Below, one piece after another: positions 23,388 to 35,527 of a stretch of 64,000 nt of DNA (position 1 is the first letter of the stretch; the number at the start of each line of letters is the position of its first letter). Below the pieces are notes generated by a model. The model was not told the origin of the DNA, did not search any database, and worked only from the letters and a program-made list of their open reading frames with translations. Origin of the DNA: Phoronis australis (taxonomy: Eukaryota > Phoronida > Phoronidae); the NCBI GenBank assembly GCA_002633005.1, contig NMRA01000002.1:1336077-1400076 (forward strand). Direction: 5' to 3'. The position numbers and the translations under genes are program-made.

Positions 23388-24668
23388 TCAAAACAAGAGC
23401 AACACAGAACTTTGAAATGTGCCCACGACAGCTCCACAAACGATGTGCTTCTATGGGTGCTTTTAGTATCATAACAATGGCCATTAGATGGCGCAGAATG
23501 CAGCAAACTGGTCTAAACTGAGGTGGTACTATCTCTGTAATGCACAACTATTTGCCAAATTTCATGAAAATAAGCCAATGAACTCCAAAGACATAGAGGT
23601 AAATGTAGAACATTGACAGTACAGGATACAGCTATAGCCCGATTGATCTAAAACTTGTCTTTCATCTTTTCAGGAGCCCATCTGTCAAATTTCGCAAAGG
23701 TACTTCAAAGCATTAAGGAGATATAGTCAAGGACGAAAAAATGCCCCTAAGGGGTGTCACCCTAGTGTAAAACATCGAAAATCAATGTCAGCCGGGGTCT
23801 TTGAATCAGAAACGCAACCGTCAATTTGCGTAATGATCCCTTGAATGGTGTGAGGATTGAGAGACGGATGTCAAAAACGTAAAAATTTTTAAATGGCCAT
23901 CACATAGTGCAGAAAACATCAAGTCTGTCTGAAAATGGGATGGCGTTGTCTCTCTAATATACACCTATTTGCCGAAATTCATGAAAACTGAGGATACAAA
24001 GACAAAGTAAACAGAATTTTACCACTAGAGGGCATAGTGGTATTTATGTCAGTTCAAATTTCGTTACCGTATGTCGCCGGCTCCAAAGGACTACATCTTT
24101 TATATTTTACAAAGCTCCTTTAAAGAGTTGAGGAGATTCAGCCAGCTGCAGACCCGATGTAGAAAAAAACAAAATCGTCACTAAGGGGCGAAAGCAGTCA
24201 GACCCATCCGAAAGTCAACATCAGTCGTGAACTCATCAGGAACAAATCTGTAAATTTCCATAATGATCCTTTGAGCGGTATAGCAGATAATGAGGCAGAC
24301 GCCAGAAAATAGACACAAAAGTAACAAAAATGGCCACAAGGTGGCATAAAATCTGTCGAATTCGTCTAAAAATGGAATGGCATTGCCTTATTTTAATAAA
24401 ACCTATTTGATGAAATTCGCAAAAATCTATCACGAAACTTCGAAGATACAGAGGCAAACGCAAAAAACTGAAATTACCACTACGGAACACAGGGGTATTA
24501 GGACCAGTCCGTAACTAGTCAACATCCGTTATGAGCATCGTAGGAACACACCTGCCAAATCTTATTGTGATCCTGCAAGAGGTTTATTATATACAGCAGC
24601 CGACAACGGATGCCCAGACAGAGATGACGCCAATATGCACCCATAAATATGTAGGAGCATAAAAATGA
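23388..24668 (+). repeat. Composite repeat, family R (most diverged copy)
   Basis: The left end AAAACAAGAGCAACACAGAA and GAAATGTGCCCACGA match the start of the copy at 32682. The right end has ATGCACCCATAAATATGTAGG before GCATAAAA, matching the other copies' palindromic end. Between them, diverged internal segments keep phrases such as 'ggccattagatggcgca', 'ttcatgaaaa', 'ttgaggagat' and 'gatacagaggyaaacg'. CTCF-like words occur at 24022-24036 (CCACTAGAGGGCATA) and near 24334. No protein is encoded. Confidence 0.7.
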
Positions 24669-27600
24669 TTTCAGTTTGACTGAATGCATAAGATTTTGTG
24701 TCTAGTAATAACACTGATTCAGAAGAAAATTCATGAAATAGCAGCACATTTAACTGAACTTAAAGAAACCACCATGAATTTTCCTCGAGGTTTGTGAGTA
24801 ACCTATATCAAAGTGAACTTGGCACATTGGCTTTATTACTCAGAGTGCAGTCAGTAATCCAAAAGCCACAATTTATGAGGACGGCTAGTGAGCAAATCAT
24901 TTATTTTTTCAACTTAAAAAAATTGTTATGTCATGCCACAAACAATGCCTAAGAACAGCTGAAAATACCTCCGCCACTAGAGACTATGGTCAAGCTGCAT
25001 GAGTCCATTCACCGTGTCAATAGAATTGATAACTTATCCTGTATGTCACAGTAAAAGTAACTGTGCACAAAGCCGCTAAAAAATGTCCGGATTTTTGCAG
25101 TCACTGCAAAAAATGGAAACCAAACATCAAAGTTCTACTTCGTAAAAATTGTCAAAATTATCAACGCAAACTATCAAAAAGCCTTGTCTGTATTTATAAA
25201 AACGCCACCTATCAAATAAAACAAATTCTTCTGCAAATATTACACAAGTGAAAGCATATTACTTTTCAGTCCAGAATACGCTCAGACAAACTTAACAGGT
25301 AATTCAAAACTAATGAAACAAAGATATAAAGCCATACACACAATGTTTTTTGTTCCCAACTGCAACAGTGAATGTGATACTGCACTTAACAAACAGTTTG
25401 AGTTACAAGACATTGGCAATATGTTAATGAGGTATTAATTATACTGAAACATATTTGGATCAAGACAAAAATGAGGCTAATTGGGACTAAAGTAATCCAC
25501 ACAATACAAAAATTAATTTTAGACAAAAATGGATCTTTTCAGCCACACAAAGCCATTCTAATGAGAAGACAGTGAAGCATTCTGTTTCTTGGTTACAGGT
25601 TCTCCCTATAAATGTATCTGAGAACTTACGAAGCAGTTTCAAACACCTCAAAAATCAACAGTGCCAACCTTTTTACTTTTAATTTTTGTAAAATTCAAGG
25701 CACTTCTGTTGACCACAGACAATTTCATGTTACTGTCTCAAAAAGTTCCGTGGACTGTTAGGGTAGATAACTGACTAAAACACCCACTTTCAATAGTGAG
25801 TCAAAGCAAGCGCAGTATCTGGGAACTAATTCTAGCAGAACAAATAGCAGTTTTAAACCTGATGCACTCTAGGCTTAGCACAACACAGCAAGCACATATT
25901 ATTAGTGTCTGGCAACAGCACACCAAAGTCACATGACACAGAGACTGGTGCTGCCCTCTATCCGACCCTGTTAGTAATACATTTGTGTGCCCCTTTGTCA
26001 CCCACTGAAGACTAAAAGAACTTTGAATAAAGACAGGTTGCAATAGGAATTGTCTCCCCTAATCAACCAGTCCCTGTAGCTACCCCTACACAGATGTGAC
26101 ATTTTGACAGTACACATTCGCCTTCATACGAAACAACTGAATGAGTAGAGCCAAGGAGTCTCTACATCAGAGTCCCAGTGACATGTGACGTGTCCATATT
26201 TACAAAACAGTAAATGCTGACAAGTTTTCAATATTCAAGATTTAAATCATTGACTAAAATGACTCGACAGTGGACGAAAGGTACAGAAAACCAGACAGAT
26301 AAAGACTTGCACATGTCCATGGTACACCTGACTCTGCCTACAAGCAAGTGAAATGCGCATCCTTGTAAAGCACTTAATAACAAAAAATAATTTTTTGAAA
26401 ACATATGCTATTTCAGATGACAGCAAGTAAACTTCATATTTGAAATACAAATTCTTCTTGTCAGAACGCAAGGAACCAAGTTTTTAATTAATGTTCTAAC
26501 AGATAGCAACCATCAAAGTCCCTTTTTGAAAAATTGACACTTGGGGTTGTTTGAACTAAAATAAACAATCTGAAGAAAGATTCCCTCGGCCATAGACCGT
26601 AAAATAAGTGTGCATATTTTCATGAGAATCGAACAACTCACTGAGGAAAAATTAATGTTCGAAATTGCTAAAAGTGTCAAAAACCAAAAGACATGAAAAT
26701 GAGCAACGCGGATGTGCCACATACTTAAAATCAACTGAAGTTGTACCAAACAACTTTCCTATTTAGCACATAAATGTGAAAGCCAATTGGCAGCAGCAAA
26801 AATACAGATATAATTTCATACAAAAATTTTGAAGCACAATCTTTTAAGCACCTGGAATATTATACAGCATTGATCAGATTTTAATTTTTGAAGAAACAAC
26901 ACATTTTACGGAGAAAAAAAGGTGTTTTTGAAAAACAAGACCATGTATGCTTTTGAAATCTTCAAACATAGATAAAACAACTTCAAGATGGTTTTGCCTG
27001 GCAAAAAATCATCATATGAGCTTGAGTTTGGACATAGAAACTATTTTAGAAGTGTTATTTCATTTCAGAATTGGATTATTTCTTCTGAAAAATGCTACAT
27101 TTCTATTCCAGCAATATGGTAACACTAACTGCGATCTGAGGTGTGCCAGAGTTGGAACACTTACCTGTTTACTGACAACATATCAAATCCCTCTTAAACC
27201 GTCAACGAAATAATACATATTTCATTATTGAAGGTGCATTCCATCATCAGTCACTGTATACCAACTTGGCCAGACAACCTATGTCAATTATTATTAGTCA
27301 CGCACCAATTCCCCTTGTTATTGAAGTACCACCTAACTCCCAATCTCACTACATATACGTCTGCTTCAATTAAGAGCAAGCTGCTATTTCAAACAATTAC
27401 ACACAAGCTAAATTTGCGCACATCCACACAGAGACAAAAAGCAGTTACATATTGTTAGCTACCAACATCATATCATACTGATGAAGCGGTCTACTACACT
27501 TAGGTCAGTAGACATAAAGATCACCAAGTGACATAATATAAACGAAACTAAACTAAAATGACTACAGTGTCATTACAAAACTTTTACTTTCACAGTCAAG

Positions 27601-27764
27601 CTGAAATGAGACTAGTTATACTATCCAGCAGAGCCAGTAGTCAACGCGAGTTACCCAGGGTATGAAAGCAGACATATGTGCAAATATATAGATATACAAT
27701 ATTACAATATTATCACCAAACAAAACTCCCCCCATACAGCACCTTCTATCATCCAATCGCACAC
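24669..27764. other. Gene-free stretch; possible 3' UTR of the TLC gene (minus)
   Basis: About 3.1 kb between a composite repeat and the stop codon of the minus-strand TLC gene. On the minus strand an AATAAA signal lies at about 24899-24904, so part of this could be a long 3' UTR. The segment 26510-26700 resembles diverged dispersed repeats (cf. 15900-16180). I see no exon on either strand. Confidence 0.35.
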
Positions 27765-30700
27765 TCACTCATCCTTGGTGCAATTCACCAACGGAACATT
27801 GCCATTTTTTGCTCTGTCTACTCTTGGCGTGAAGTCTTTGAGAAGCGCTCGGAAGATAAAGACTGTGAAGCAGAAGACGGGAATGTTACCAAAGGCAACG
27901 ATTGGACCCATCAATCCTGGGATGTATGGTTCGACAAATGCCAGCTGGTAGTCGACAAAACCAAACGACAGAATACGTGACGTGAATGCCGTAACTGTAA
28001 GATGATAAGTATTTCAGGATTAAATCAGTGCGTCTACTAGACTCTCTTTTAATCATTATCTAAGGATGTGCAACTTAATCAGGATTCTTCAAACAAAACA
28101 CTAATTAACCTGTAACTTCAGACAGAAATAAACCTACACATTGAGAAATTGTTTACTAAAGCCAACCCCAGCATATACCATCCTACACCTATTGAGCCCT
28201 TATTTTAGTAAGATCACTACAACTGGCAATGACCTATCATGTAGCACATGGGTTGTCAAACAGGCAACACCTGGGCCCGGTCTCTAATCTCTGTACTCGA
28301 AACGAACTCGAAACTATTTTTGGCAATTTCTCTGCTCCTTTTGTGCGAACTTAAGATAATTGGTTATCAGACTGTGCTCGAATACATTATAGTTTATGCA
28401 TAGGAGTTTCTAGTTCAAGTNTAATGAACAAGCTGTACTATACTATAATGTGATAATGAACAAGCTGTACTATACTATAATGTGATAATGAACAAGCTGT
28501 ACTATACTATAATGTGATAATGAACAAGCTGTACTATACTATAATGTGATAATGAACAAGCTGTACTATACTATAATGTGATAATGAACAAGCTGTACTA
28601 TACTATAATGTGATAATGAACAAGCTGTACTATACTATAATGTGATAATGAACAAGCTGTACTATACTATAATGTGATAATGAACAAGCTGTACTATACT
28701 ATAATGTGATAATGAACAAGCTGTACTATACTATAATGTGATAATGAACAAGCTGTACTATACTATAATGTGATAATGAACAAGCTGTACTATACTATAA
28801 TGTGATAATGAACAAGCTGTACTATACTATAATGTGATAATGAACAAGCTGTACTATACTATAATGTGATAATGAACAAGCTGTACTATACTATAATGTG
28901 ATAATGAACAAGCTGTACTATACTATAATGTGATAATGAACAAGCTGTACTATACTATAATGTGATAATGAACAAGCTGTACTATACTATAATGTGATAA
29001 TGAACAAGCTGTACTATACTATAATGTGATAATGAACAAGCTGTACTATACTATAATGTGATAATGAACAAGCTGTACTATACTATAATGTGATAATGAA
29101 CAAGCTGTACTATACTATAATGTGATAATGAACAAGCTGTACTATACTATAATGTGATAATGAACAAGCTGTACTATACTATAATGTGATAATGAACAAG
29201 CTGTACTATACTATAATGTGATAATGAACAAGCCACAACACGACAAGGGGTGCCACATGTTCAGGGACAGGGATAGTGAGACAAACATGACCTCTCGGAC
29301 AGTAAGTAATGCCTAAGTTCCCCATTCCCTTTGACATTCAACAGCGCCTCAGTCTAAAAGCATTTAACGTTAAATTGCAGATTGTTGGCTTGTTGTTTAC
29401 ATACAGAGCAAGTCTGGTTCGCAAAACTTTTAGTGTAAACTATACCTGTCGTGTCCAGCACCTCAATGAATATTTGCTAAGTTTGACGCAATCAATAGCG
29501 CCCCCATCAGTTGATTTGTCGTATGCATTCAATCATGAAATTAAAAGGAAGCCATCACCAACATTAATCAGTTGACAAACTTGTAATAATACTTACACAG
29601 TCCTAGTAGGGTGTTAACCAAATAGAATATATTCGTCCTACTGACATCCTCATAATGCATTAGCTTTCTTGAGTGCAAGAAAATATTGCTAACTTCCGAT
29701 GTGACGGCCATGATGCAATAGTGGACACCCTCACGGTACCAGACGCAACCACCGTAAGTAGCAAAGGCCTGCAAAATAACCGACACCATTATTATGAAAG
29801 AGAAATTAAACCTTGCCACTCATGTGAAGCTAGGACTAAACTCGGAGCTAAAGATTTAAGAGCATTCTATTAACAGATATGGACAAAAAAAAATAAATTG
29901 AAATTGAGGTTTTTGGATTAAAAGAACATAATTCATCTTTCTCAGTCTTTCCTTAGCAAGGTTATTCATATCCAAGGGCAAGAGGTTTATATCTCATGTA
30001 CACAAGACACATTGTTTAGCTAAACTTGAGAAAACACAGTTCTGGTTAAATGTAAATGGACTCACGCAACTAAGAATGTACATGGTTTTCCATAAATCTA
30101 CAAAATTTATTAATGACTTATCGTAAACGTTTTTAGGTTTGGTCTGGGCGCCACCTTTTGGCCACATCACGTGACCTAATGAACATAAGTATGAAAAGAT
30201 TTCATGTTCAACGTGGTGTGGCCAATAGGTAGCGTGCAGACCAGTCTTAAAAATGCTTTTGATCTATATTTCCACAAAGATTCAAGATTTACATTTTTTA
30301 GACACCTTCATCTAAGTTTTGTAATAGTCAACTCTTGTGCTTGGTATAACCATGCCATAACATGTGGTCATCACAAACAAACAATTTGTTAAGGAAAATT
30401 ATGTAGATTATGTGGTGTTCTGAATAATATCAAACATTTCAGACTAATATTCATTAGGTCACATGATGTGACCAACAAATGGCGTGCTGACAAGAATAAA
30501 TTTTATTGAAATTGAAGGCCTGACAATACTTAAAACTTATCACATCTAGTAATTTAAATGTCCATGCAGATCCTTTAAGTCTACAAAATTAAGATAACTC
30601 AAAATAAATGAGTTGTACGGAGCTATGTTCATCAAGTTTTTTATATGATCATCGCTGGTCACTATACACACATCTCGCAATCCCCAATCTTTTCCAAAAG

Positions 30701-33700
30701 GTTCAGTCCATAATGCTTTGCCAAATATTATGAACAGCCTTCCCAATATTGGTTCACATTCATTAGTTTCTGTTTTTAATTATGTTATGTAAGTTATCAC
30801 CTTGAGTTCCCCATTCCAAACTGTATTGTAAATAAAGGGAACACCAAATACGATTGCTTTCCTTTAATCACGTTCTTTATAGTTGCAGTAGTAGTAGTTT
30901 AGTAATAACATTATAATACTATAATTAAAAATACATACAATTTATGCAGACTACGAGAAGGCTCAATGACCATGGAGCCACTTAACTCGTTTTAAAACCC
31001 GCGTCTCACAAACGTTTTTATTAAGGTAGTTTCCTTGAACAGGTGTCTTGAAAACTTAGCTACAATGACCTCAACTTTAACGGGTTTCCAAACCAAAGTT
31101 TAGCAATTCTGACCTCCCCCCATGAGCACAGTCAATTGTTCCAACAAACCTAAAACTCAAAGACTTCACCACGCCAACAAGTGTGCAGTATTTGTAGAAT
31201 GCCTAAATGAACACCCAGGAAAAGACTGGAGCTAAAAACACAAAATTCTAAAAAAGAATTGAAATTTTAAGAACCTGTAAACTTACACATATGTGGTGTA
31301 AAATGAAGGCATATGCCAACTTCAAATCCCGACTATAGGCGACGAAAACATAGATATCGAATACGAAGAACCCTAAAAAGTAACAAAACCAAAAAATGTC
31401 AACAAAACACAACAAAAACCCACCAGAACTGTTTGTCACTGAGATTAGATAGCAAGTCAGTAATCTGAGCAAAAAGTTCAACTGTGAATTCAAGTGCCTT
31501 TGATTTTTAGCATGACTCCAAAGTTCTGGTGAGAACAAAAAGTTCATAAATTAAATATTTTAAATGAGTAAGTGAGAACCAAACCTTTCCACATGGAACC
31601 TGAAACAGAGACCTGCACAGTAAGACACATGTGAAGGCATCTAATCAGTTATAATAATTCTAAATATATGAATAAACAATTATTACAAATCTCAATTAAT
31701 AAATTACAATTTAAGGTACAGACAAGCTGAATGACAGAGAACTTAACCAAGGCAAGCTAGACATAGGTGTCATTTGACAGAAATAATCTGTGGAATAAGC
31801 AAAAGGCCTAGATGTAGAAAGCGACTGAGTGATTAGTGACCACGATCAGCAAGTCACTGTCAGCAAGTCACTGTCAGCAAGTCACTGTCAGCAAGTCACT
31901 GTCAGCAAGTCACTGTCAGCAAGTCATTGTCAGCAAGTTACTGTGACTACTGAGCCAAACATAGCAGCTGCTGAAAACACATATTCAGCAAGTCACTGCG
32001 ACTATTGAGCCAGATATGGTTGAGGACATATGTTCTCACAGTTACTGTGACTATTGAGTCAAACATGGTGGAAAACTTATGAGTTCAGTAAGTCACTGTG
32101 ACTATTAAGCCAGACATGTTTGATGACTTGTATGTTCAGCAAGTTACCAGCCAGAGCTAGACATAACGAGCTGCAGACCGCATTTGCGATCTGAAACTTG
32201 ACGAAAGCAATAAAAACAACAAAATCTGTTGTTTTTGTGATTTTCTTATGAATCGTCACAATTCTCCCCATTGTCTGCCATTTATTGAAAGACATTTAAC
32301 TCTGCCAACAGAGCATTAGGTCGCTATTGTAAGAGTTTGATTTAGTGCTGATGCTGTTCACAAGAAATCATTTTTCTTCCTGATAATGTCTCTTTAAAGC
32401 TGAGTACAATAAAGCCGAGTACAATAAAGCCGAGTACAATAAAGCCCAGTTGCAAACTCCACCAAAACAAATGTTTGCGTTTGGTGCTTACCCAAAATGA
32501 AAGAGAGCAACATCTCTGCATTTAATGATGTTCCCATATAATTCTTGGTATTCATGATTCCCACCACACTGAAAAGACAAGACAATGACAAACATTAGAA
32601 GGTTTCTGAATGGTTTAAACTTGAAACAGAGACAAGACAAACTTTCACAACAGTCATTTGGTATCATGAACCCTACATTCTAAACAAGAGCAATGCGAAG
32701 CGTTGAAATGTGCCCACGAATGCATCTCAAATGGTGTGCTTTTAGGGTTGTTTAATTGTGTCATGAAAATGGCCACTAGATGGCACAAAAACTTAAAATC
32801 CATCCGAAAACAGAAGCATGTCATTGCTTGCTTAAAAGAAAGCTATACACCAAATTTCATAGAAATACATCACAGAACTTCAAAGAAACAAAGGGAAACA
32901 GAATAAAATGAAATTGCCACTAGGGGGCACAGTGTTCATTGGCTCCACCTGAAAGTCGTTATTGTCTGTTGTTAGCTTCATATAAATACATTTACTAAAT
33001 TCAATATAGATCCTGGAGTGGGTTTAGGAGTTACATCTATGGGTGCAAAACAAAACAAAACTACCACTAGGAGATGCCAAAGTAGTTAAAGTAGTCATCG
33101 TCAACCGTCCTCTTCACACTGAGAACATATACGCCAATTTTCAAAACCATCCTTCGAATGATTTGGTTGATAGAGTGGTAGATGCCAAAAAACAGACTCG
33201 AAAACAGCAAAAATGGCCACTAGGTGGCGCAAAATACCTTGATTCCATCCGAAAATGGTAGGATAGCGTCATCCCACCAATAGATGCCCCTATTCAAAAT
33301 TTTACGAAAATCCGTGGAGGACCTTTGAAGATACAGAGGTAAACGTCACCAGGGGGCACACCAATAGTCAAATCCATCCGAAAATAGTCGTCGTCCATTG
33401 TCAACATCATATAAACATACTTGTTAAATTTAGTAAAAATCCTGCAAACGGTTTAGGAGATACAGCCATGGATGCAAAAAACAAAACTGTCACTAGGAGG
33501 TGCCATAGTAGTCGAAATCATCGGAAAATCATCGTCAGCCATCCACTTCATAGTAAAAACATACATGCCAATTTGCACAATTATCCTGAAAGCGGTTTGG
33601 TTGATAGAGGGGTGGACTCGAAAACAGTAAAAATGGCCACTAGGTTGTGCAAATTAGGTTGAATCCATCTGAAAACGGAAAAATAGCGTCACCTCACTAA

Positions 33701-35066
33701 CAGAAGCCTGTACATCAAATTTTATGAAAACACGTTGAGGACCTTTGAAGATACAGAGGTAAACGTAAAAAAATAAAATTGCCACTAGGTGTCACAGTAG
33801 TTGTCAGATCTGTCCTAAAGTCGTCATCGTCCATTGTCAACATCATATAAATTTGGTAAAGATCCTACAAAAGGTTTAGGAGATACAGCCATGGGTGCAA
33901 AAAACGAAACTGCCACTAGGAGGCGCCACGGTAAACGAAGTCGTCGGAAAATCATTGTCCGCTGTTCTCTTCATAGTAAAAACATACATGCCAGTTTTCA
34001 CAATCATGCTTCCAGCGGTTTGGTTGATAGAGGGATGGGCGCTAAAAAAGAGACTCGAAAACAGTAAAAATGGCCACTAGGTGGTGCAAACTACGTCGAA
34101 TCCATCTGAAAATGGGAGGATACCGTCATCTCACAAATAGATGCCTATGTACCAAATTTTATGAAAATACGTTGAGGACCATAGAAAATATAGACGAGGT
34201 AAATGTAAAAAAATAAAATTGTCACTAGAGGGCACACCAGTAGTCTGCTCAGCTGAAAATTTGCTCATCCGTCCCCATCCATGAAAGGAACACATGAACA
34301 AAATTTCATGAACATACGTCAATCGGTTTTGGAGATAGAGCAGCGGATATACACCACCCAGACGGACGGATGGAGATGACGGCATAATGTGTCCACATAT
34401 AAATATGTGGGCACATACAAACTTGCACTCAAACACCCTTTGTTCAATATGTTCTCACTTTCAATTGATGAAGTCAGAACCTTAAGTTCCTATAAAGCCC
34501 CAAGTCTCCATAAACCTACCTAACCAGTGCCCATATTCCTCTTACACATAAACCTACCTAACCAGTGCCCATATTCCCGTTATCCATAAACCAACCTAAC
34601 CAGTGCCCATATTCCCGTTATCCACACACCTACCTGAACAGAGCCCATATTCCTGTTATCCATAAACCAACCTAACCAGTGCCCATATTCCCATTATCCA
34701 CAAACCTACCTGAACAGTGCCCATATTCCTGTTATACACAAACCTACCTGAACAGTGCCCATATTCCTGTTATACATCCATGGATGAGAGAGACTGCAGT
34801 ATTGGCAGCCACCACTCGCTCTTTCTCGTGGACCTTGATGACTCGGAGCAGAAGACGGAAGCTCACATAGAAGAACAGTGCTGAGAACAGGCCGACGAGC
34901 ATATGAGCGCTTAATTCATTTGCCAGAATTGAAATCACTTCCTTTACACCCATGTTTGCAAAGACGGAGGACTGGACTACAGCTGGAAGAAGGGTTTGAC
35001 TTTGGTATGTAGATTGTATAACACAAGGCGACCAGTTGGTTGAAGTTTTATTCACTGCATATCAAC
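27765..35066 (-). CDS. TLC-domain membrane protein, TLCD4/TMEM56-like (five coding exons)
   Basis: Coding exons on the minus strand: 34953-34748, 32568-32492, 31372-31287, 29768-29597 and 27994-27765. They join in phase to 256 residues plus TGA. The 5' exon starts at an acceptor (exon edge 35066), so there is an upstream non-coding exon; translation starts at the ATG at 34953-34951 (MGVKEVISILANEL), after a short upstream ATG-CAG-TGA. Hydrophobic spans include MLVGLFSALFFYVSF, VSLIHGCITGIWALF, LGFFVFDIYVFVAYS, and two near the C-terminus. FFVFDIY, AFILHHICAFATYG, TSEVSNIFLHSRKLM and TAFTSRI match the TLC (TRAM-LAG1-CLN8) domain, including its paired histidines. The pattern is closest to TLCD4. 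TLC proteins act in lipid synthesis, sensing or membrane composition; the exact role here is unknown. Confidence 0.88.
28422..29232. repeat. 32-bp minisatellite, about 25 copies
   Basis: About 25 essentially identical units of 32 bp, beginning TAATGAACAAGCTGTACTAT and continuing ACTATAATGTGA. It lies in TLC intron 4 and starts next to an N at 28421, so copy number is probably an assembly estimate. Units contain nested TACTATA motifs. There are no spacers, so this is not a CRISPR array. Confidence 0.97.
30131..30251. mobile_element. Foldback MITE, family 1 copy B
   Basis: Shares GGCCACATCACGTGACCTAA and TGAACATAAGTATGAAAAGA with copy A (1411-1563) and ends GTGCAGACCAGTCTTAAAAA, the inverse of its left end TTTTTAGGTTTGGTCTGGG. 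It lies in a TLC intron. A further right-half copy (CATTAGGTCACATGATGTGA, then CAACAAATGGCGTGCTGACA) is at about 30450-30495. Confidence 0.72.
31847..32150. repeat. 14-bp minisatellite with degenerate longer units
   Basis: Seven units of CAGCAAGTCACTGT from 31847 to 31944, then longer diverged units (about 60 bp) containing CAGCAAGT, GACTATTGAGCCA and ACAT(G)GT up to about 32150. It lies in TLC intron 2. Confidence 0.88.
32682..34436 (+). repeat. Composite repeat, family R (longest copy)
   Basis: Starts AAACAAGAGCAATGCGAAGC and GAAATGTGCCCACGA and ends in a palindrome around CCACATATAAATATGTGGGC. The interior is a tandem of roughly 430-bp units (for example corresponding points at 33217, about 33630 and 34073), each with phrases like 'tccatccgaaaa', 'gatacagaggtaaacg', 'ttaggagatacagcca' and 'ggtttggttgatagagg'. 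Each unit contains about three CCACTAGRKGGCRC-like words: 32773-32787, 32917-32931, 33217-33231, 33913-33927 and 34073-34087 are the best. The element lies in TLC intron 1. No coding potential was recognised; the mobility class is unknown. Confidence 0.85.
34509..34774 (-). repeat. 38-bp minisatellite spanning a 5' splice site, 7 units
   Basis: Seven units of 38 bp. Read on the minus strand each contains GGAATATGGGCACTGTTCAG or a variant followed by GTAGGTTTGTG. The unit nearest the coding exon encodes GIWALF and supplies the real donor (34747-34742). The second unit has an identical donor 38 bp further on (34709-34704); others carry GTAGGT or GTTGGT versions. So the exon-intron junction itself has been tandemly copied into the intron. 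Confidence 0.92.
34748..35066 (-). CDS. TLC gene first coding exon
   Basis: Minus strand. The acceptor TTTGTTTCAG lies just above 35066. Coding begins at 34953 and ends CTG-TTC-AG at 34748, followed by the donor GTAGGT (34747-34742). The exon end is the first unit of a 38-bp tandem repeat that fills the adjacent intron (34509-34774). Only this first donor keeps the reading frame: reading on gives AGG-TAG, an immediate stop. Confidence 0.85.
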
Positions 35067-35520
35067 CTGAAACAAAGTACATTCATTACAAATCTTTAAC
35101 AATACCACACACGCATAGAACTGTTCTTTGTTGTAAACACCAGCTATAATCCTATGTATGTTTCTGTTTAAACTCAAATAATATAAATGAAGAGATGTAT
35201 CGAAACACTATTTTGATTGTCGGACTACTTGTTTTCAGTTTGAAGGATTTAAAAAATTTATAGCTTCCAAAGGTGTCCATATGTACACAAAATGTACATT
35301 CCATGTGCTAGTTACAGGTCATGTTACTTCCCAATCACTTACACTTAATGACAGATCATTTAACATATATCTGAAGACCTTTGACTGAATAAGTAAACTT
35401 ATCTCAGTACAGTTCTTAGTTCACCTTTGCACCAATGATGAAAGTGAGCAGCTGGTTGATATCTGAATCATTGAAAGAATTTTTACAGTTTCTTTCTGAT
35501 CTAGTTAAGTGACCACAAAG
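35067..35520. other. Upstream flank or first intron of the TLC gene
   Basis: Sequence beyond the acceptor of the first TLC coding exon, up to the next composite repeat. A non-coding first exon must lie upstream on the minus strand (higher coordinates), but I could not locate it. Nothing else is recognisable here. Confidence 0.4.
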
Positions 35521-35527
35521 TTGGAGA

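Noticed and set aside
28422-29232. CRISPR-like regular repeat
   Set aside because: Units are directly adjacent with no spacers, and the context is a eukaryotic intron. It is a minisatellite.
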